Source: Cliona cf. orientalis
Lineage: Eukaryota > Porifera > Demospongiae > Clionaida > Clionaidae
DNA: 64,000 nucleotides
Assembly (NCBI GenBank): GCA_963930775.1
Contig: OZ005689.1
Span: forward strand, 33,589,235-33,653,234
Direction: 5' to 3'
Below, in pieces: positions 21,965-34,540 of this stretch. Position 1 is the stretch's first letter; each line of letters starts with the position of its first letter. The notes under the pieces are model-generated. The model had not been told where the DNA came from. It was given only the letters and a program-made list of their open reading frames with translations, and did no database searches. The position numbers and the translations under genes were made by a program.

Positions 21965-22155
21965 TTCTTGTATGATGGTGTTCACAAGGCACTAGAAGAT
22001 TTCAATAACTTGAGAATGAAAAGGCTGGAGTACGAAAAAACTGAAAAAATCAAAACGAGGAGAATTGCACTGAAATCGGAGAGGACAAAGGATGCTCAGC
22101 GTCGAAAAAAATGGTCGAAACTACACGGTCACGATCCTTATGGTGATGACGACCG
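21965..22155 (+). other. Inverted C-terminal segment of the MULE transposase
   Basis: The plus strand here encodes YDGVHKALEDFNNLRMKRLE, then a Lys/Arg-rich stretch, ending KWSKLHGHDPYGDDD. From memory, this is the tail that follows the ELFRRLKLP motif in this transposase family, yet it is on the opposite strand to the rest of the gene. The transposase frame runs to LKLPV at about 22151 and then translates this segment backwards for a few codons before a stop at 22121. The simplest reading is an in-place inversion of about 185 bp. Breakpoints are near 21968 and 22151. Exact ends and the original frame across the lower junction are not resolved. Confidence 0.8.
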
Positions 22156-23740
22156 GCAGCTTCAAACGTCTGAACAGTTCAACAACCCAGTGATACTGTG
22201 GTCCACGTTTCTTGTACATGTAAGTCATGTTTGATTGTAACAATGCAAGCTCCGTTGAGACTGTGTAATGAAGTCTTTCCAGATAGAGATGTTTTGGCCT
22301 GAAGCGGATGAAAACATTGTGGGAAGCCTCAAGCCAGTTGGAGTGACCTCGTTTCAAAATGGGGTGAACTAGTTGTTCAGACATTGATGCTCTACGGTGG
22401 CACTCGATCTCATATGCTAGAGAGTGCATGGGACACTTGAGAACTAGCTTTGTGTGATAGTCCTTTCCTTCACACTTTGGCTCTCCATCATCACTGCATT
22501 CCCCACAAGAGCATAGCTTCAGTTTATGAAAGCCACACTCACCTCCCTCCCACTTGTGTTCATCACGTGCATGTCTGGGTAATGTCATTAACTTTTCAGC
22601 AAAGTCTTGTGAAGACTCGCAATTGGATAGCACAAAGGAGAAGTTGTTTCTAGCCTTTTCAATAAATGCTTCTGATAAACAACCACATCCGGATTTGTGT
22701 CGTTTCGTACAGTGACATGTGACATTGTCAACTTGAGGAAACTTTTCACGGTGACTTTTTTGGAAGTCAGCAGTGAAAGCTTTCATTTTTGAATACTTTT
22801 CCAGCTGTTTTTTGTGGCATTTTCCAGCATGCCCGCCGCATATCATGACCTCTGCATCTGGAAAGTGCTCAGTCATGGCATTGGAGGAGGAGGAATCTGC
22901 ATCTTGCCAGTGAATAGCTACATTCATGCCTTCCTCCTTGGCTTTCTTAAACGTCAGGCGTGCTGCGTACCCCTCTGCTCCCTTGGATGTTCCCTCGTAG
23001 AGCTCTTCTTTAATTATGTCATCCCTGCCTTGTTGGCAGAGATGCTTTCGATAAAGAAGAGCTCCACTGTAATAATTGCGAATACTGAATGTGAAATTTT
23101 TGCTGTGAAAACCTCGTGTCATCCATGCACCATCTGCAGATGTGACAGCACGTCTCCATGATCCAAGCTCTTCTTGGTTCATGGTTTGCATTTCAGTCTT
23201 GGCTTCCTCACACATTCTGTCAACCATCTCCTTTACAATGGGGTACATGCGTTTGATGGTTGACTGAAAAGCACTCCAGTGAACGGCATCAATACCCAGT
23301 GCATGTTTAAGTGTTTTGTAGTATGTAGTGTGTGTACATCCTGCCACAATGAATGCCACCTGTACTGCAACACTTATGTCACTGGTATTGTGTAGGTCAT
23401 ACTTGGAGGAGGTTTCTAGTTGTGCTTCGTGATTAGCACAACCATTACATTTATACTTGATGGAGACAGCTCCTCCAAGCCCTATGCTGCTCACCTTAAC
23501 TGGAGCCAACACACCTGTACAACCAGGTGTTATGCAAGACCGAATGTGGTTTAACTGCTCTATGAACTTATCTAACTGGACCAAGTCCATAAAGCAGATT
23601 TTTCGTGGTACACTAACTTCCTTTATAGTACGTCTAAATAGTGGAAGTGGCGCAGGAGTGGAAGGATGAACAGAGTCATTGTCAGACTCGATTGTGAAGG
23701 ACACATCGGACGTATCTCCTTCTGTGAAGCTTGAGTCCAA
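22121..23740 (-). CDS. Mutator-like transposase, truncated by tail inversion
   Basis: An open frame of 539 codons. The 5' end lacks an ATG; a good acceptor (TTTTGGTTTAG, just above 23752) suggests an upstream exon I could not place. The N-terminal ~55 residues are Ser/Thr-rich. The transposase region follows, with a zinc-binding-like C..C pair (SCITPGC and KYKCNGCANH), an Asp in VTSADGAWMTRG, the second acidic block HWQDADSSSSNAM, CGGHAGKCHKKQ, and a Cys-rich block (CHCTKRHKSGCGC). This matches the metazoan Mutator-like transposase family from memory. The catalytic core looks intact, but the basic C-terminal tail is lost to the inversion at 21965-22155. The last nine codons are antisense to the tail. 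Confidence 0.85.
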   Translation of the reverse strand: MDSSFTEGDTSDVSFTIESDNDSVHPSTPAPLPLFRRTIKEVSVPRKICFMDLVQLDKFIEQLNHIRSCITPGCTGVLAPVKVSSIGLGGAVSIKYKCNGCANHEAQLETSSKYDLHNTSDISVAVQVAFIVAGCTHTTYYKTLKHALGIDAVHWSAFQSTIKRMYPIVKEMVDRMCEEAKTEMQTMNQEELGSWRRAVTSADGAWMTRGFHSKNFTFSIRNYYSGALLYRKHLCQQGRDDIIKEELYEGTSKGAEGYAARLTFKKAKEEGMNVAIHWQDADSSSSNAMTEHFPDAEVMICGGHAGKCHKKQLEKYSKMKAFTADFQKSHREKFPQVDNVTCHCTKRHKSGCGCLSEAFIEKARNNFSFVLSNCESSQDFAEKLMTLPRHARDEHKWEGGECGFHKLKLCSCGECSDDGEPKCEGKDYHTKLVLKCPMHSLAYEIECHRRASMSEQLVHPILKRGHSNWLEASHNVFIRFRPKHLYLERLHYTVSTELALLQSNMTYMYKKRGPQYHWVVELFRRLKLPVVITIRIVTV

Positions 23741-26699
23741 ATAAGAAGATGCCTAAACCAAAACACTACTATAAAAGAGTGTACTAAGTCTTTACTTCAG
23801 GCATTTCCAGTTTGACCACCTTCCTAAAAATCAAACTAGGGATTATAATTTGTGTGTGTTACCAATTTGCTGCCTTCATTTACACATATAGAATTAATTT
23901 TGATAAGTACATGTATGACATACCAGCTTGTTTTCCGCCAGTTTTTCTTGGTTTTAAATTTGCAGATTTCGACAAAAAGGCCTTTGTTGCTGAGCTTTTC
24001 TGGCTATTTTATAACTGCTCTGTATACCACACATGGTCGCTTTGTATATGAGTTTTGATGAATCAGCAATATCATACACGCGTCTACGCAAGTGTACTAT
24101 GAATGTTGGGCATGGACTTGGATGCACATGTACATTTGGCAGTGTACCTATAGTTAGTGCATCATGTTTTTGATTGAGCTGCACATTTGGAAAACCTTTC
24201 CCTCGTGTTTTTTGCGGTAACTTTATAGATGACTGACTTTCAAAGTTGAGTCTTTCACCCTACAACTTATTTTCAAGCAAAGGGTTTCCATGAAGAAGTG
24301 TGTAGGGATGCATCTTGTTTGTTATTATTCCTATATACTGACTCTTGCAATTTGTAGTTGCACTTGTTTAGTCTATTTTCTTCTGAGTGAGCAGTCAATA
24401 CAACATATACAGGTATGCTTATAGTCTTACTATCCAAGCAGAGATGCTGTGGAGTATGGCACAATGTGGTCAGTTAGCTATATTATAGCTAGTCCAAGGC
24501 AGCACAAGCAAGCGCAAGACAATAACGCGATTGTTAGGTCATTGTTAAGTACAAGCGAGTTTAAGCGACTATAACTATCTGCAAGCCTCGACCGATAGGA
24601 TTTCTTGAGAAGCGAGAGCTCTAGGGCGATCGTTGATCGAGATTGAGCGGGCGTGGCACGATTGTTAGCGGCGCGCGCACCCCTTGAGCGTGTGCACATA
24701 GCAACAAAGTAGCGTTCCGTATAAAACTAAGTTGATTTATGCTTGAAACGTCAAGGCAGTAATGAGATAGCCCTGGAAATGAAAAAAAGAAGAGAGAATG
24801 ACAATAATTTTGAACAGCTGGTTCTGGTGTGTACTGTCGTTTTAACGAACGTTAATTCTTGGTCTTGATAGATAGATAATTTGCTGCAGATTATGAATAT
24901 CAAAAGTTGGAAATTTCAGAAGCTTACCTGTTCTGAGATTTTTGGCTTTTTGTAATGTATTACGTATAATATTATGGAAGTGTTTGTGCCATCCCTAGCT
25001 CACTGAAAACCATGCAATACCTTTGCCACCCAAAAAAATACTCTTGGCAATGGAAAGAGGAACATAGGTCGTGAAATTGCCACGCCCCTTCCACCCCAAA
25101 CCAAAATTTCTCGATGATTCCCTGCCAGTATTACGGTATATGAACAATAGCTAGTAGCAGGGATGACAACTTATTTCACCATGGACTTAGTGAAAGTATA
25201 AGGGTTACGTCTAGTGTCATGTCTGCTATTTTTGTTAGTATTTTTAGTGCTTCCTTCCCTACTTATTCCACAATTGATTTTGTGTTGATTTTATGTGATT
25301 GCCGATCATGCATTTAGTATAATGTGCAAATTTTACGAAGCTACTTTGTGAGCTAGCCTCAGCTCTACTGGTGCATGCATGTACAGTGATAGACACTGTA
25401 CACCTCAGCGCTAGAGTGCCAAGTTGAATTTTGCTGTGTTTCGCTTCTATGACTCCCAACAAAGACCAACAGATAAAACAACTCTTCTAGTGCAGGACTT
25501 TTTGTTTCCTTGATCCATGATAGGCATTTAGCAGCATGGGTTTTCGGAAAAAACTCTTGCACAAAAAGGTACCATTCGCCTTACTAGGAATATTCCCATG
25601 ATACAAGTGCTGTTCTGTAAGGCTTGGGTAGATCTAAAATATTTTGCAAAACTTTAATCTCATCCCATAAGCTTAATGTGTAAGGTCAAGATAAACGTGA
25701 GATGTCGCGCACACACATACACACGCGCACAAAGTGAGCACTGTAACCCTCGTGTGCATACGCACCGAGCGTTAGCAGTCACAATTATTGACAATGTGAT
25801 CACAAGCTCAGCATGCATATGTACGAAACACCTCTGAGGTATATACCCTAGAGCGCATGAGCGAGCTTACTCCTTGTAATATTAAAGTTTCAGGTTTTTT
25901 TGTCTACACAGGGGAAGATCCCCCCTTTAAAGTCACCAAATATAACATAATTGTGAACAGTACATAAAAAATGTAGTATAGTCAGACCATAGACTGTCAT
26001 TGGTATTATCGGTTGAACATCACGTGCTGATGTTAAAGTTTTACTCTACCATAACAATAACTTTTTTGGAGGGTGATGCACATACATTGTACATGTAGGT
26101 TATTGTTATGTACGTGCATGACTGCATGTGCTATACTGTGTGTGGCCTACAAAGCCCTGTGTGGTAACACTCGCAGTAGTTGTTACTTACTTTGAACTGA
26201 GAACGTAGTTCCATGATGCAGACTTTCAATGTCGATTTTCCCAAAAATTACCTGCATGGCGAACAGAATAATAATTATTATTTCTGTCAACGGTGACCCA
26301 GAACTCTACACTATGTTTTCTACTTCACTAAATTCATGAAGTGGGTGCCTATCTCTACTGATATAATATTATTGTAGCACCATTGGAAACTTACTAGTTT
26401 TTGAAGACGACCAAGTGTAAGTAGGAGCTAGTACAGCTAGCAGCAGTACACCGCATTGCAAGATTGCATCACCATATTGCAATGTAACATGCAATCTATG
26501 CTAGCTTGGAGTGTTGTTGTTATGGTACTAACAGGGATTAATACAGAGGGGGGGGGGGGGCCCTGGGATTCCCCCCCCCCCCTGGACTGCTTCCCCCCCC
26601 TAAATTTTACCTTAATTGTTAATGATTGTTATTGTAAAAGTTTAACCATAAAAAACTTAATGTTCAAAGTCAGAACTTGAGCCTCCGATTTAAGCTGTA

Positions 26700-26838
26700 G
26701 TGGGTGGGTGTGGTTTAGATGGATTTTATGACCACATCGATTGTTTTCGTTAACACCTCAAAGAATACTGGATATTGATGGCACAGAGGGCCACACCCTA
26801 TGCTGAATTCGAAAGCTAGGGCCTGGAGAGAACACTAA
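26700..26838. mobile_element. Fragment of GGTTCTCC-type MITE
   Basis: The right part, including ACCACATC..GTTAACACCTCAAAGAA and the end GGGCCTGGAGAGAACACT, matches the element at 31479-31607. The left end is degraded. Confidence 0.5.
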
Positions 26839-28344
26839 TCTATTTATCCATAATATCGGCATGGTGCCAGTTTTTTGGGGGGGAGGGGGGGGGGAAGGAA
26901 AATTAAATTCCCATGGATGATTCTTCTTTCCACAAGCAATTATTGTCTACTATTTTTGTAAGAACTATTGCAGAAAAGCACAGGCATCCTCAAAAGGTTC
27001 ATAATATCTGCCATTTTGAATATCCTTCCCCAGCAAAGCCTTTGCAGGGGCTGCCAGCTGGAGGCCTAGCTTGCATATGGAGATGTCATCAGACAAATCT
27101 AGGTGGATGTCATGCCCAACAACATGCGGTGGAATGTTATAAGAGACCACAATAAGTTATTGTACTTTCATCACATAATTATTATAGTGGCTATAATATT
27201 GGAAATCTTCAGGAGAAAGTGATTTGGGGGAGGGGGGGTCCAAGGATAACGATACATCAAGAGACTTGTATGTGTACTCCAAGATTAGTATCAAGAGGTT
27301 CCATCATAAATGCTCGACAGCTCCATTGCACGTGCTGTTATAAGCCATCAAAGCATTATTAGTTTTATCAAGTTTAATAGTTATATTAAATTTTAACCAC
27401 ATCAAAGAATTTCTAGCGCAGTCCCATGCCACTTTTTAGGGACATCCTGATATTTCTGCTTGCAACAGAGGTCACATTTTGCACATGGTACAAGGGCTTA
27501 AGGAGAAATTTTGAAATTATTATTTTCAAGTTGTTCATTAAGATCCTACAGCCAAGCAGTAAAATTATCATTTGAGGAGCCTTCCTGTTGTAATATTACA
27601 GTATTGGTGCTATATATTGTTCATTTAACAACTGAAAGAACCTACTTCCTCAGTTGTGCTCAGTTATGTCTCCACACCGGTTCTTTTGTGGAATTAGTGA
27701 CTTGACTTCAAGCACCATAGTTGGAGCATTGAAGACAGAACCTTGAGGTAATATTAATTCATCAGTCTTGACAGAGAAGGCTTATAAGTGGTACGTTCCT
27801 CTGGTCTCTCTGTGTCTATACTCCTTCCTATAATAAATTTTGTTTTCTCTTGGGAGCAAAGATTGGCTGCCGAAGCATCCATGTACTTAAGGCTCACAAA
27901 TTTCGGAAATGTGCATCATTAGCCCACCCATAACAATGGACCAGGTTGTCAGTAATTATTAACTTTTAGGATGTGGATATCAGTGGCATAGCCAGCTAAT
28001 GTTTTTTGAACTTGTGAAAACAATGTTGAATGTTAGCTAAAAACAAAATTAAGTATTTTCTCAGCTTTGGCCCTTCTAGAAATGCTTCAGCCACACAAAT
28101 TCTCGTGGGCTAGCTACACCACTGTGTGTTTATTTGCAGTACTTGATATGGTTACAGTAGTGTATGTAGCATGAAGTTTGTGTATAGTCTGCAGCAGGTA
28201 TAGCATACCCAGGTGTGGACGGTGTCAGAAGTACACTTGGCAATGAGTATTTGGAGGGGAGCCCTCTGTGGAGTGGGGGTACCTGGACTACTTTGGAAGG
28301 TACACTTGTTTTCTATAAGAGTGTGCACAATAATTATTTCAACT

Positions 28345-28373
28345 GGGGGGGGGGGGGGGGGGGGGGGGGGGGG
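28345..28373 (+). repeat. 29-base G run
   Basis: Uninterrupted G, followed by TGGGGG. Assembly length in such runs is unreliable. Confidence 0.95.
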
Positions 28374-31300
28374 TGGGGGCAATTCTGGAGCAGTCACATT
28401 AATCTGATATCCTAAACTTTAGACAATTACCAAGGATGTTTCAGACCCTGTTTAACTCAGAAACTGCATGCATGTGGAGGATTATGCCTTGATAAAATTT
28501 GTGCTGGCATAATTTTGAGAATAATAGGTGATTGAAAGAATATACTATAATAATAGGCACATATTCTGGTCGAAGTGACCTTTACACCTGAAGTGTAACA
28601 AACGGTAATAGTACTCAACTTGCAAAAAGTATGTATGATTGTATGTAACTACTACAATAATATGACCAATCTTTACTTTCCCACGGTTAAATACATTCTA
28701 ATAGTGATTACTGCAAGGCGCTATGGTCATTCTGGCCGGATTCTTCCAAATCGATGAATAATTGAGAATAATGGGTAGGATAAGGAATAATACCTATCCT
28801 AATCATGTGACAAGAAAGCTCCCTTTGATCATGTCATTGGGATCCAAAATTCTAAATTCATGCAGATGGCTAAGAATTACCTGATCCATTCTCTAATATA
28901 TCTCAGTTCACCAAACACTCACTGGCTATACTTACAGCTCTTAGAAGTAAGAGCATTTAGACGCATGCTTGTGCTTAGTAATGCACTTGCATGATAAGCA
29001 ATGGTGAAGTGTCAGACTACATACTCATACACATACACAGGTACAGCGATGTCGTAGACATGACTAGGCCACACCAAATTGATTACCTGTTTCTCGGACG
29101 GTGTAGCCACAGCTATTGACCCGGGTGGCGGAAATAAAAAAAATAATAATAAATGAATCTCATTAAAATTCCATTCAAATATTGACACGTACGCGCAAAA
29201 ATTTCAAAATAGATAGACACACAAAAAATGTTATTACGTTTTACGTCTTTTGGGCATGTTCGATGGCTGCTTTCAGTACGGCCGCTTACCCTCGCTGTGG
29301 TAGGTTAGTCATTCTTTCTTCCCGACCAGCTGTTTAGTTGCCTACACGCGCCAGCTGCATGGGCACCGCCCACAAAGTAACCACACCTACTAATTTATAT
29401 TTTTTTGGCTGAGTTACAAAAAAGAGACCCGCCGGATCCGAGAAACAGGTAATCAATTTGGCGTGGCCCTAGTATGGGGCAAATACTAGTAATGTTGGTG
29501 TGCACAATTTTACTAAGACCATGGTTAGCTTCTGAGCAGTCAAAGTGTGAAGAACATGGTCTGTGGCTCAGCTGTACACATTCTACCACAAGAATGTAAC
29601 AAGCCCCTGACAGATGTTTCCTGCTTCATGGATGTCCATGTAGCCCTGCCTAACAAACAAAAACCACACGCAAACTGTAGACTAGGCCACGCTAGAACCT
29701 GTGCAGCTGTTCAAGAACAGAATCAAGGCTTTTCCTAGAAGTTGTTGGCTGAAACTTCTCAGAACTCTCAGAAACAGCTCTCCTAGAAAACGCTTTCACT
29801 AGGAGGTTGATTGCACTTCACAGAGAACGCTTCTGGTTACCAAGTAAGGCTTGCCTGCCTCCTCTTCTCGAGTAGCTCTTTCAAATGAATGCACAACAAA
29901 GCCTCCCCATTGTCTCACTTGTCAGCTATGCTTCTCTGAATATTGTGTATTTGTTGTAAATTCCACAGTACCCCCAGAATGTGATGTGCGTTATTTAGAC
30001 CGTTCTTGTGAATACGGTCCATTGCGCAATAACCTGATTTGAGGCGCGGTGGTGGTGTACAGTTGATCCAATCCGCGGTACGCGGTATGTCCTTACATAC
30101 CCTGTACAAGGGGTATACAGTTATAGAGTCTACCGACTCTGATATCCCACGTACTTTTTATCCCACGCACATGCACAAGGGGTAAAGTGATTGGTTTGTA
30201 CAAAAATCGCCTGACCTCGACATCTAGGTATCTGAGCAACTTGTTCACATGATGAATCCATCGAAATCACCGAAACACTGGCTTAGTTTGGTATAGCCCA
30301 CAAGCCTCACAAGTAGTGTATTTTTATTGGATGCACCTAATACCACCTATTGCCCATACCAGGAGTGCATAATGATAATGAAGAGGAGGAGGGAAAGGGA
30401 AGGAGCGTGAAGCGCCCACGCGGAAGATTAAAATTTCAAAATTTTCTCACAGTAGTCGCGTTACTAAGTTTAGAATATTGGCGCAACGCACATGGTGCAA
30501 ACCAGCCACAGGCTTCGTAACAGCGCTGTAGGCAGACGAGTCAGCTAATTTTACGTTGGGCAATGGAAGGAGAAACTGGTAGCTGCTGGTGACGCTGGCT
30601 TCGTTTCTGTCATGTAATCGACATATGACAAGCCTAGGCTCTTGCAGAGACTCCATGGAGCTTGGCTGCAAATCGAAAGAGGGAGCGAAGTAAAGGTATG
30701 ACCCCTCGAGGCTCGATCATTGTCAATCGTTTTGATGCAATAGCACGACACACATTCCAACCCGAAGAGCTATTCAAGTACTCTGCTGTGTCTACTAACA
30801 TACTCGATGATCTTGGCTGTCGATCTGTATCATAAAACGTTCGCTATAATATGATGATAGCATTTTAGGAGTGTTAACCAGTGCAAAATGGCCATTTCTA
30901 TTTAGTATTTCGGGGTCAAAGGTGAGTCCAGTAGTCCAGTCCAGTGGTTCAGTCCTGTGAATAGATACACCCACCCCTGTCAATTGGTGTGGCTATGGTG
31001 GCCACACTGAAGCCAGTTTTTCTCCATATTTACCATATTTATTGTACTTATGAGTCACTTAGATGCCTATATCTCAAGATATGGCGATTTTTGTGTTCAC
31101 GATAATGACAACAACTACTTGTACAACAACAACAACGACACTACCGATTACTTTACCCCTTATGCAAGTGGCTGTCTGTAATCACTGGACTGGATTAGTG
31201 GACTAGACCACTGGACTGGACTACTGGACTGACTTACTGACTTTTGACCATTAATTTAGCAAAAATACAGGAAAATAGTTGTTTTGGAATGTGAAATGTG

Positions 31301-31478
31301 CTATAAGAGAGCCTGATGGCATAAATTATTGATATTACGGGCCTGGAACAGGGATTAAAATGTTTAATAACAACAGCTAGCTACATGCAAGTGATGAACT
31401 ATCGCCAAGTTTCAAGTCGTTGGCTGCATCTGTGGACTAGCTGATTATATAAGCCAAGTGTCTACTATTCAACCCCTA

Positions 31479-31607
31479 AGGTTCTCCCCAGGAAGAATTC
31501 GGTGGGGGTGGTTTGCTTTGTGACCACATCAATCATTTTGGTTACCACATCAAAGAAATATGGCTATTGGGGAGCTGCCACGCTGAAAGGGCCTAGGAAG
31601 AACACTG
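31479..31607. mobile_element. GGTTCTCCCCAGG MITE
   Basis: The ends AGGTTCTCCCCAGG and GGGCCTAGGAAGAACACT are imperfect inverted repeats. It belongs to the same family as 14838-14976. Confidence 0.65.
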
Positions 31608-32202
31608 ACTTTCCACTTTTCCATTTATCTGCTGGCTCTCGATAATCAATGGTCATCTATACTGGGATACATTAACAACTTTAATAAAGTGGCAAGTGAC
31701 TTTACTAACAACCCAGACTAGGTGTTGCAATCGAACTATTATCTCTAGCTGAAGTTCATGATATGCAGCAGAAAAGTATACCCACTGGGTGGCCAGTATA
31801 GCATTATGGTAATAAACTAGACTCAGCAAGTTTTTGCCACAAATCACATTTGCATGCAGCTGCTCGTTCAAGATAATGTGACTATTGGCAGCCATTCCCA
31901 GGTAACTACTTGTACAGTAAAGAGCATATCTGGCTAGCTATCTACAACTCGACCTTATTTCTAAGCCTTAAGATCATAAATTGTCTTGTTTTAGCACCTG
32001 ACAGTTCAGGGATGGAGCTTTAACATTCACTCATGTCTGTGTTGACAGCAGCCGAACTGTACTAGATGCAGCTGACCATAGATACTTCATGCCATTCAAA
32101 TCTGTGCCGAAGTGTACTAGAGTACCACAGATTCTTCATCCATCTACATTAATAAGCTAGCTGGAAGAGAAAAATAAACAGGCTAGCCACCAGGGATCGA
32201 GC

Positions 32203-32732
32203 TCAGGGCCTCCTGCTGAAACTGCAAGTGCTCCGTACACTCCACCCTAATCTCATGGCAATCCCCATTATGAATGTTTCCTCTTTGAGGTCAAAGGTCA
32301 GTCCAGTGGTACAGTCTACCAATCCAGTCCAGACAGCCTGTGCATTTGCGTGCTTAACACCCATTACCTGTTTTCCCAGTGCAGAAGACATGGCTGTAAC
32401 TAAATCACAATTTTTAAGGAATAGTACCGACCCATGCCTGTTGTGTTTCAAGTGCACTTCAAGCAGACCATTAAAGTTTTGATTCAGTCTAGATAAAAGC
32501 CGCCTTCGTCCTGGAATATCATTTTTACAAATTTTAAGCTTGTGCTGATACTTGTTACTCTCAACTTCATGTACAAAATCATCATAATAGGATAAAAGTA
32601 CTGCTTGATCATTAGCAAGGCAGCTAACCAAGTGTTTGGCACAGTGAGCTCAAAATAGTACTGTTTTGACCTCTTTTCCATTGGTATTCTCATCAAGTAT
32701 CTTAATAACATCACCCACTGTAATGCTGGCAT
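32203..32732 (-). pseudogene. Coding relic of unknown family
   Basis: The minus strand carries about 170 codons of coding-like sequence, broken by one stop. The upstream part reads TVGDVIKILDENTNGKEVKT. Downstream, after a stop, comes VSCLANDQAVLLSYYDDFVH, a Lys-rich part and a hydrophobic end (LFLKNCDLVTAMSSALGKQ). I do not recognise it. The internal stop and lack of clear splice sites suggest a decayed transposon gene. Confidence 0.4.
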
Positions 32733-33233
32733 CTGGTTGTGGATGTTGCATTAAGTTGTTTGTAACATGGAAGGCATAAGCGTGTTTCAGCTATAAGAGT
32801 TTATGTTCACTGCTGATTTGATTTAGGTGTGCACTAATTATTTCTGGGCTGGACAGTTTTCAGCTAAATGCTGATTTCCCTCTTCCTGGAAGTACTCCAC
32901 ATGACCCAATGGCTGTTTGGGATTTAGCTCCCTGTACAGTACATTGTAGTGATCCCTACACAGACCCACTGATATAGAGGGTGACTGCAACGCTTCTAGC
33001 TTGAATTCTTTATTTCAGATGGTGTAGCTGGTCTAGAATAATTAGAGTGAATCTTTCCATGACAAGATAAGAGGTTACACACTCCAAGATTTCTCCCTTC
33101 TCTTTCTGTTGATAGTGTTTGTACTTTTCTGAGCTCTTTGTGCATATGTGCATGGTCCACATTTGTGTATAGGCACTCTTTTAGTTGTCATTCCGCCAAG
33201 CTACTGTAACAATGTATTGTTTGTTTGCATAAT

Positions 33234-33612
33234 TACCGTAGTCTCGCGAAAAAGGGCCCATGGGCGGTGCACCTTACATTAAGCTCAAACAGGGGAGTGG
33301 GCTGACATTGCAGTCATCAATACTGGGCCCTACAAACGCGCTAAGCGGTGCAAATAATGCGTGACATTGTGGGCTAAGCACCTTGTACTAGTGTAAACCA
33401 CTGTGCAGCAGTGTAATTTGCAGCTTGTAGTGTGTGTAAACAAGTCTCACCACAACCTCCAGCTAGCTAGACAATGGGAATTCCCTATTTGCAAATGCTT
33501 ACGCTAGGTGGGTGCTCTTTCAAATAAGTTTTAGACCTCAGAAAGAAATCGAGGCTAAACTAGGGGGTGGGCGGACATTCCATAGTGGGCCCTCTTTCGC
33601 GAGACTACGGTA
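33234..33612. mobile_element. 379-bp TACCGTAGTCTCGCG MITE
   Basis: The ends TACCGTAGTCTCGCGAAA and TTTCGCGAGACTACGGTA are perfect inverted repeats that continue into GGGCCC. TA at both edges fits a Tc1/mariner-type target. Non-coding. Confidence 0.85.
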
Positions 33613-34099
33613 CTAACATCAATTTTCTTTTGTTTGCATGCACACACACACACACCCACTCATGCACACATGCAGGCAGGAACCTATGCAAGCACGCTCA
33701 TATGTACACACACGTTCATTATTATAGTTGACTGCCTTGGTGGATGTTTACCTGAATATTTGCTTCATAGGATATGTTATGGGTCTGATAGCACACCCTC
33801 AAGGCATAATTATATATATTTATTATTGATGTATACACATTTTTTGTTCTATGGACACTGCTTTTTTAAAACATTTCAGTTGCTACTTTGGTATACACTG
33901 TTAGAGAAAGTATAAATGCCACCACTATGCTCCAATAATTCAGCCACCACTAACACCTAACCTACACGTCTGTACAAACACCACACATTGAGACTATAGT
34001 TTTCAAGATTTAGTCATTAACTTAAGTTTGCTTCTGAACAGCAGCTCTCTAAATTGGCAAAGGGATTAATCCCAGAAAGCACTAAAGCCAGCACTATAA

Positions 34100-34540
34100 A
34101 AACTTCAGCCTGTGAAGTTCAGGAATGATGCGAATCCAGAAAATCCTATTCCAGAGGATATTTTGATGTACTCTGACCCAGACCTTTTGAATTATCACCT
34201 CTCCTAGTATGATGTGGAAATTCGCCAAGCTAATGGTGAGCACTATCCTCTATCTAGTTTACACCAGCTACTGTGTGGTCTACTCAGACATGTGTGAAGC
34301 AAATCCATCCTGCCCACACTTTCGAGATGCCAGATTCAGACCTCTACAGCAAACCCTTGATGCATACTTCCACAATTTACACTCCCAAGGCGTAAGAAGA
34401 ACCTGGCATGTTGAGATAGTCACTCCTGAGGAAGCAGAACAATTAACCTTGGTCCCCACTACATTGCCATTCATAGTACTTAAGAAACCCCTGATCTGCT
34501 GCCACCTCTCTACTCTGTATTACGGCCATACTTTTTGATT
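34100..34540 (+). pseudogene. DUF3504/Crypton-like tyrosine-recombinase relic
   Basis: Two frames carry one protein. First comes DVEIRQANGEHYPLSSLHQ followed by LLCGLLRH, with an in-frame stop just before it. After a one-base shift come CPHFRDARFRPLQQTLDAYF and GVRRTWHVEIVTPEEAEQ. The pattern (charged x-NG-x-xYP-x-x-SLH-x-LL-x-GLLRH, then F-x-D-x-x-F-x-x-L-x-x-TLDA) matches the DUF3504 region of ZMYM/KIAA1958-type proteins, which derive from Crypton recombinases. The catalytic C-terminal half is absent. Stop plus frameshift make it a pseudogene. Confidence 0.65.

Larger units (their letters stand above)
23760..32200. other. Long gene-poor region
   Basis: No exon with good splice sites and coding composition was found. 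Contents include poly-G runs (26548-26560, 28345-28373), fragments of GCGCATGCGC-type repeats near 30170 and 31020-31160, a foldback-end relic near 30359-30425, and a repeated AGTCCAGT-rich motif near 30918-30955, 31188-31245 and 32293-32330. A short coding-like block at 23934-24003 (minus) could be an upstream MULE exon, but its phase does not fit. Confidence 0.45.

Noticed and set aside
23934-24003. Upstream exon of the MULE transposase (minus)
   Set aside because: The coding-like basic peptide ends at a good donor, but the phase does not match the acceptor at about 23752 in any stop-free frame.
26965-27155. Overlapping 60-80 codon frames on both strands
   Set aside because: No splice sites or recognisable motif; composition is like surrounding non-coding DNA.
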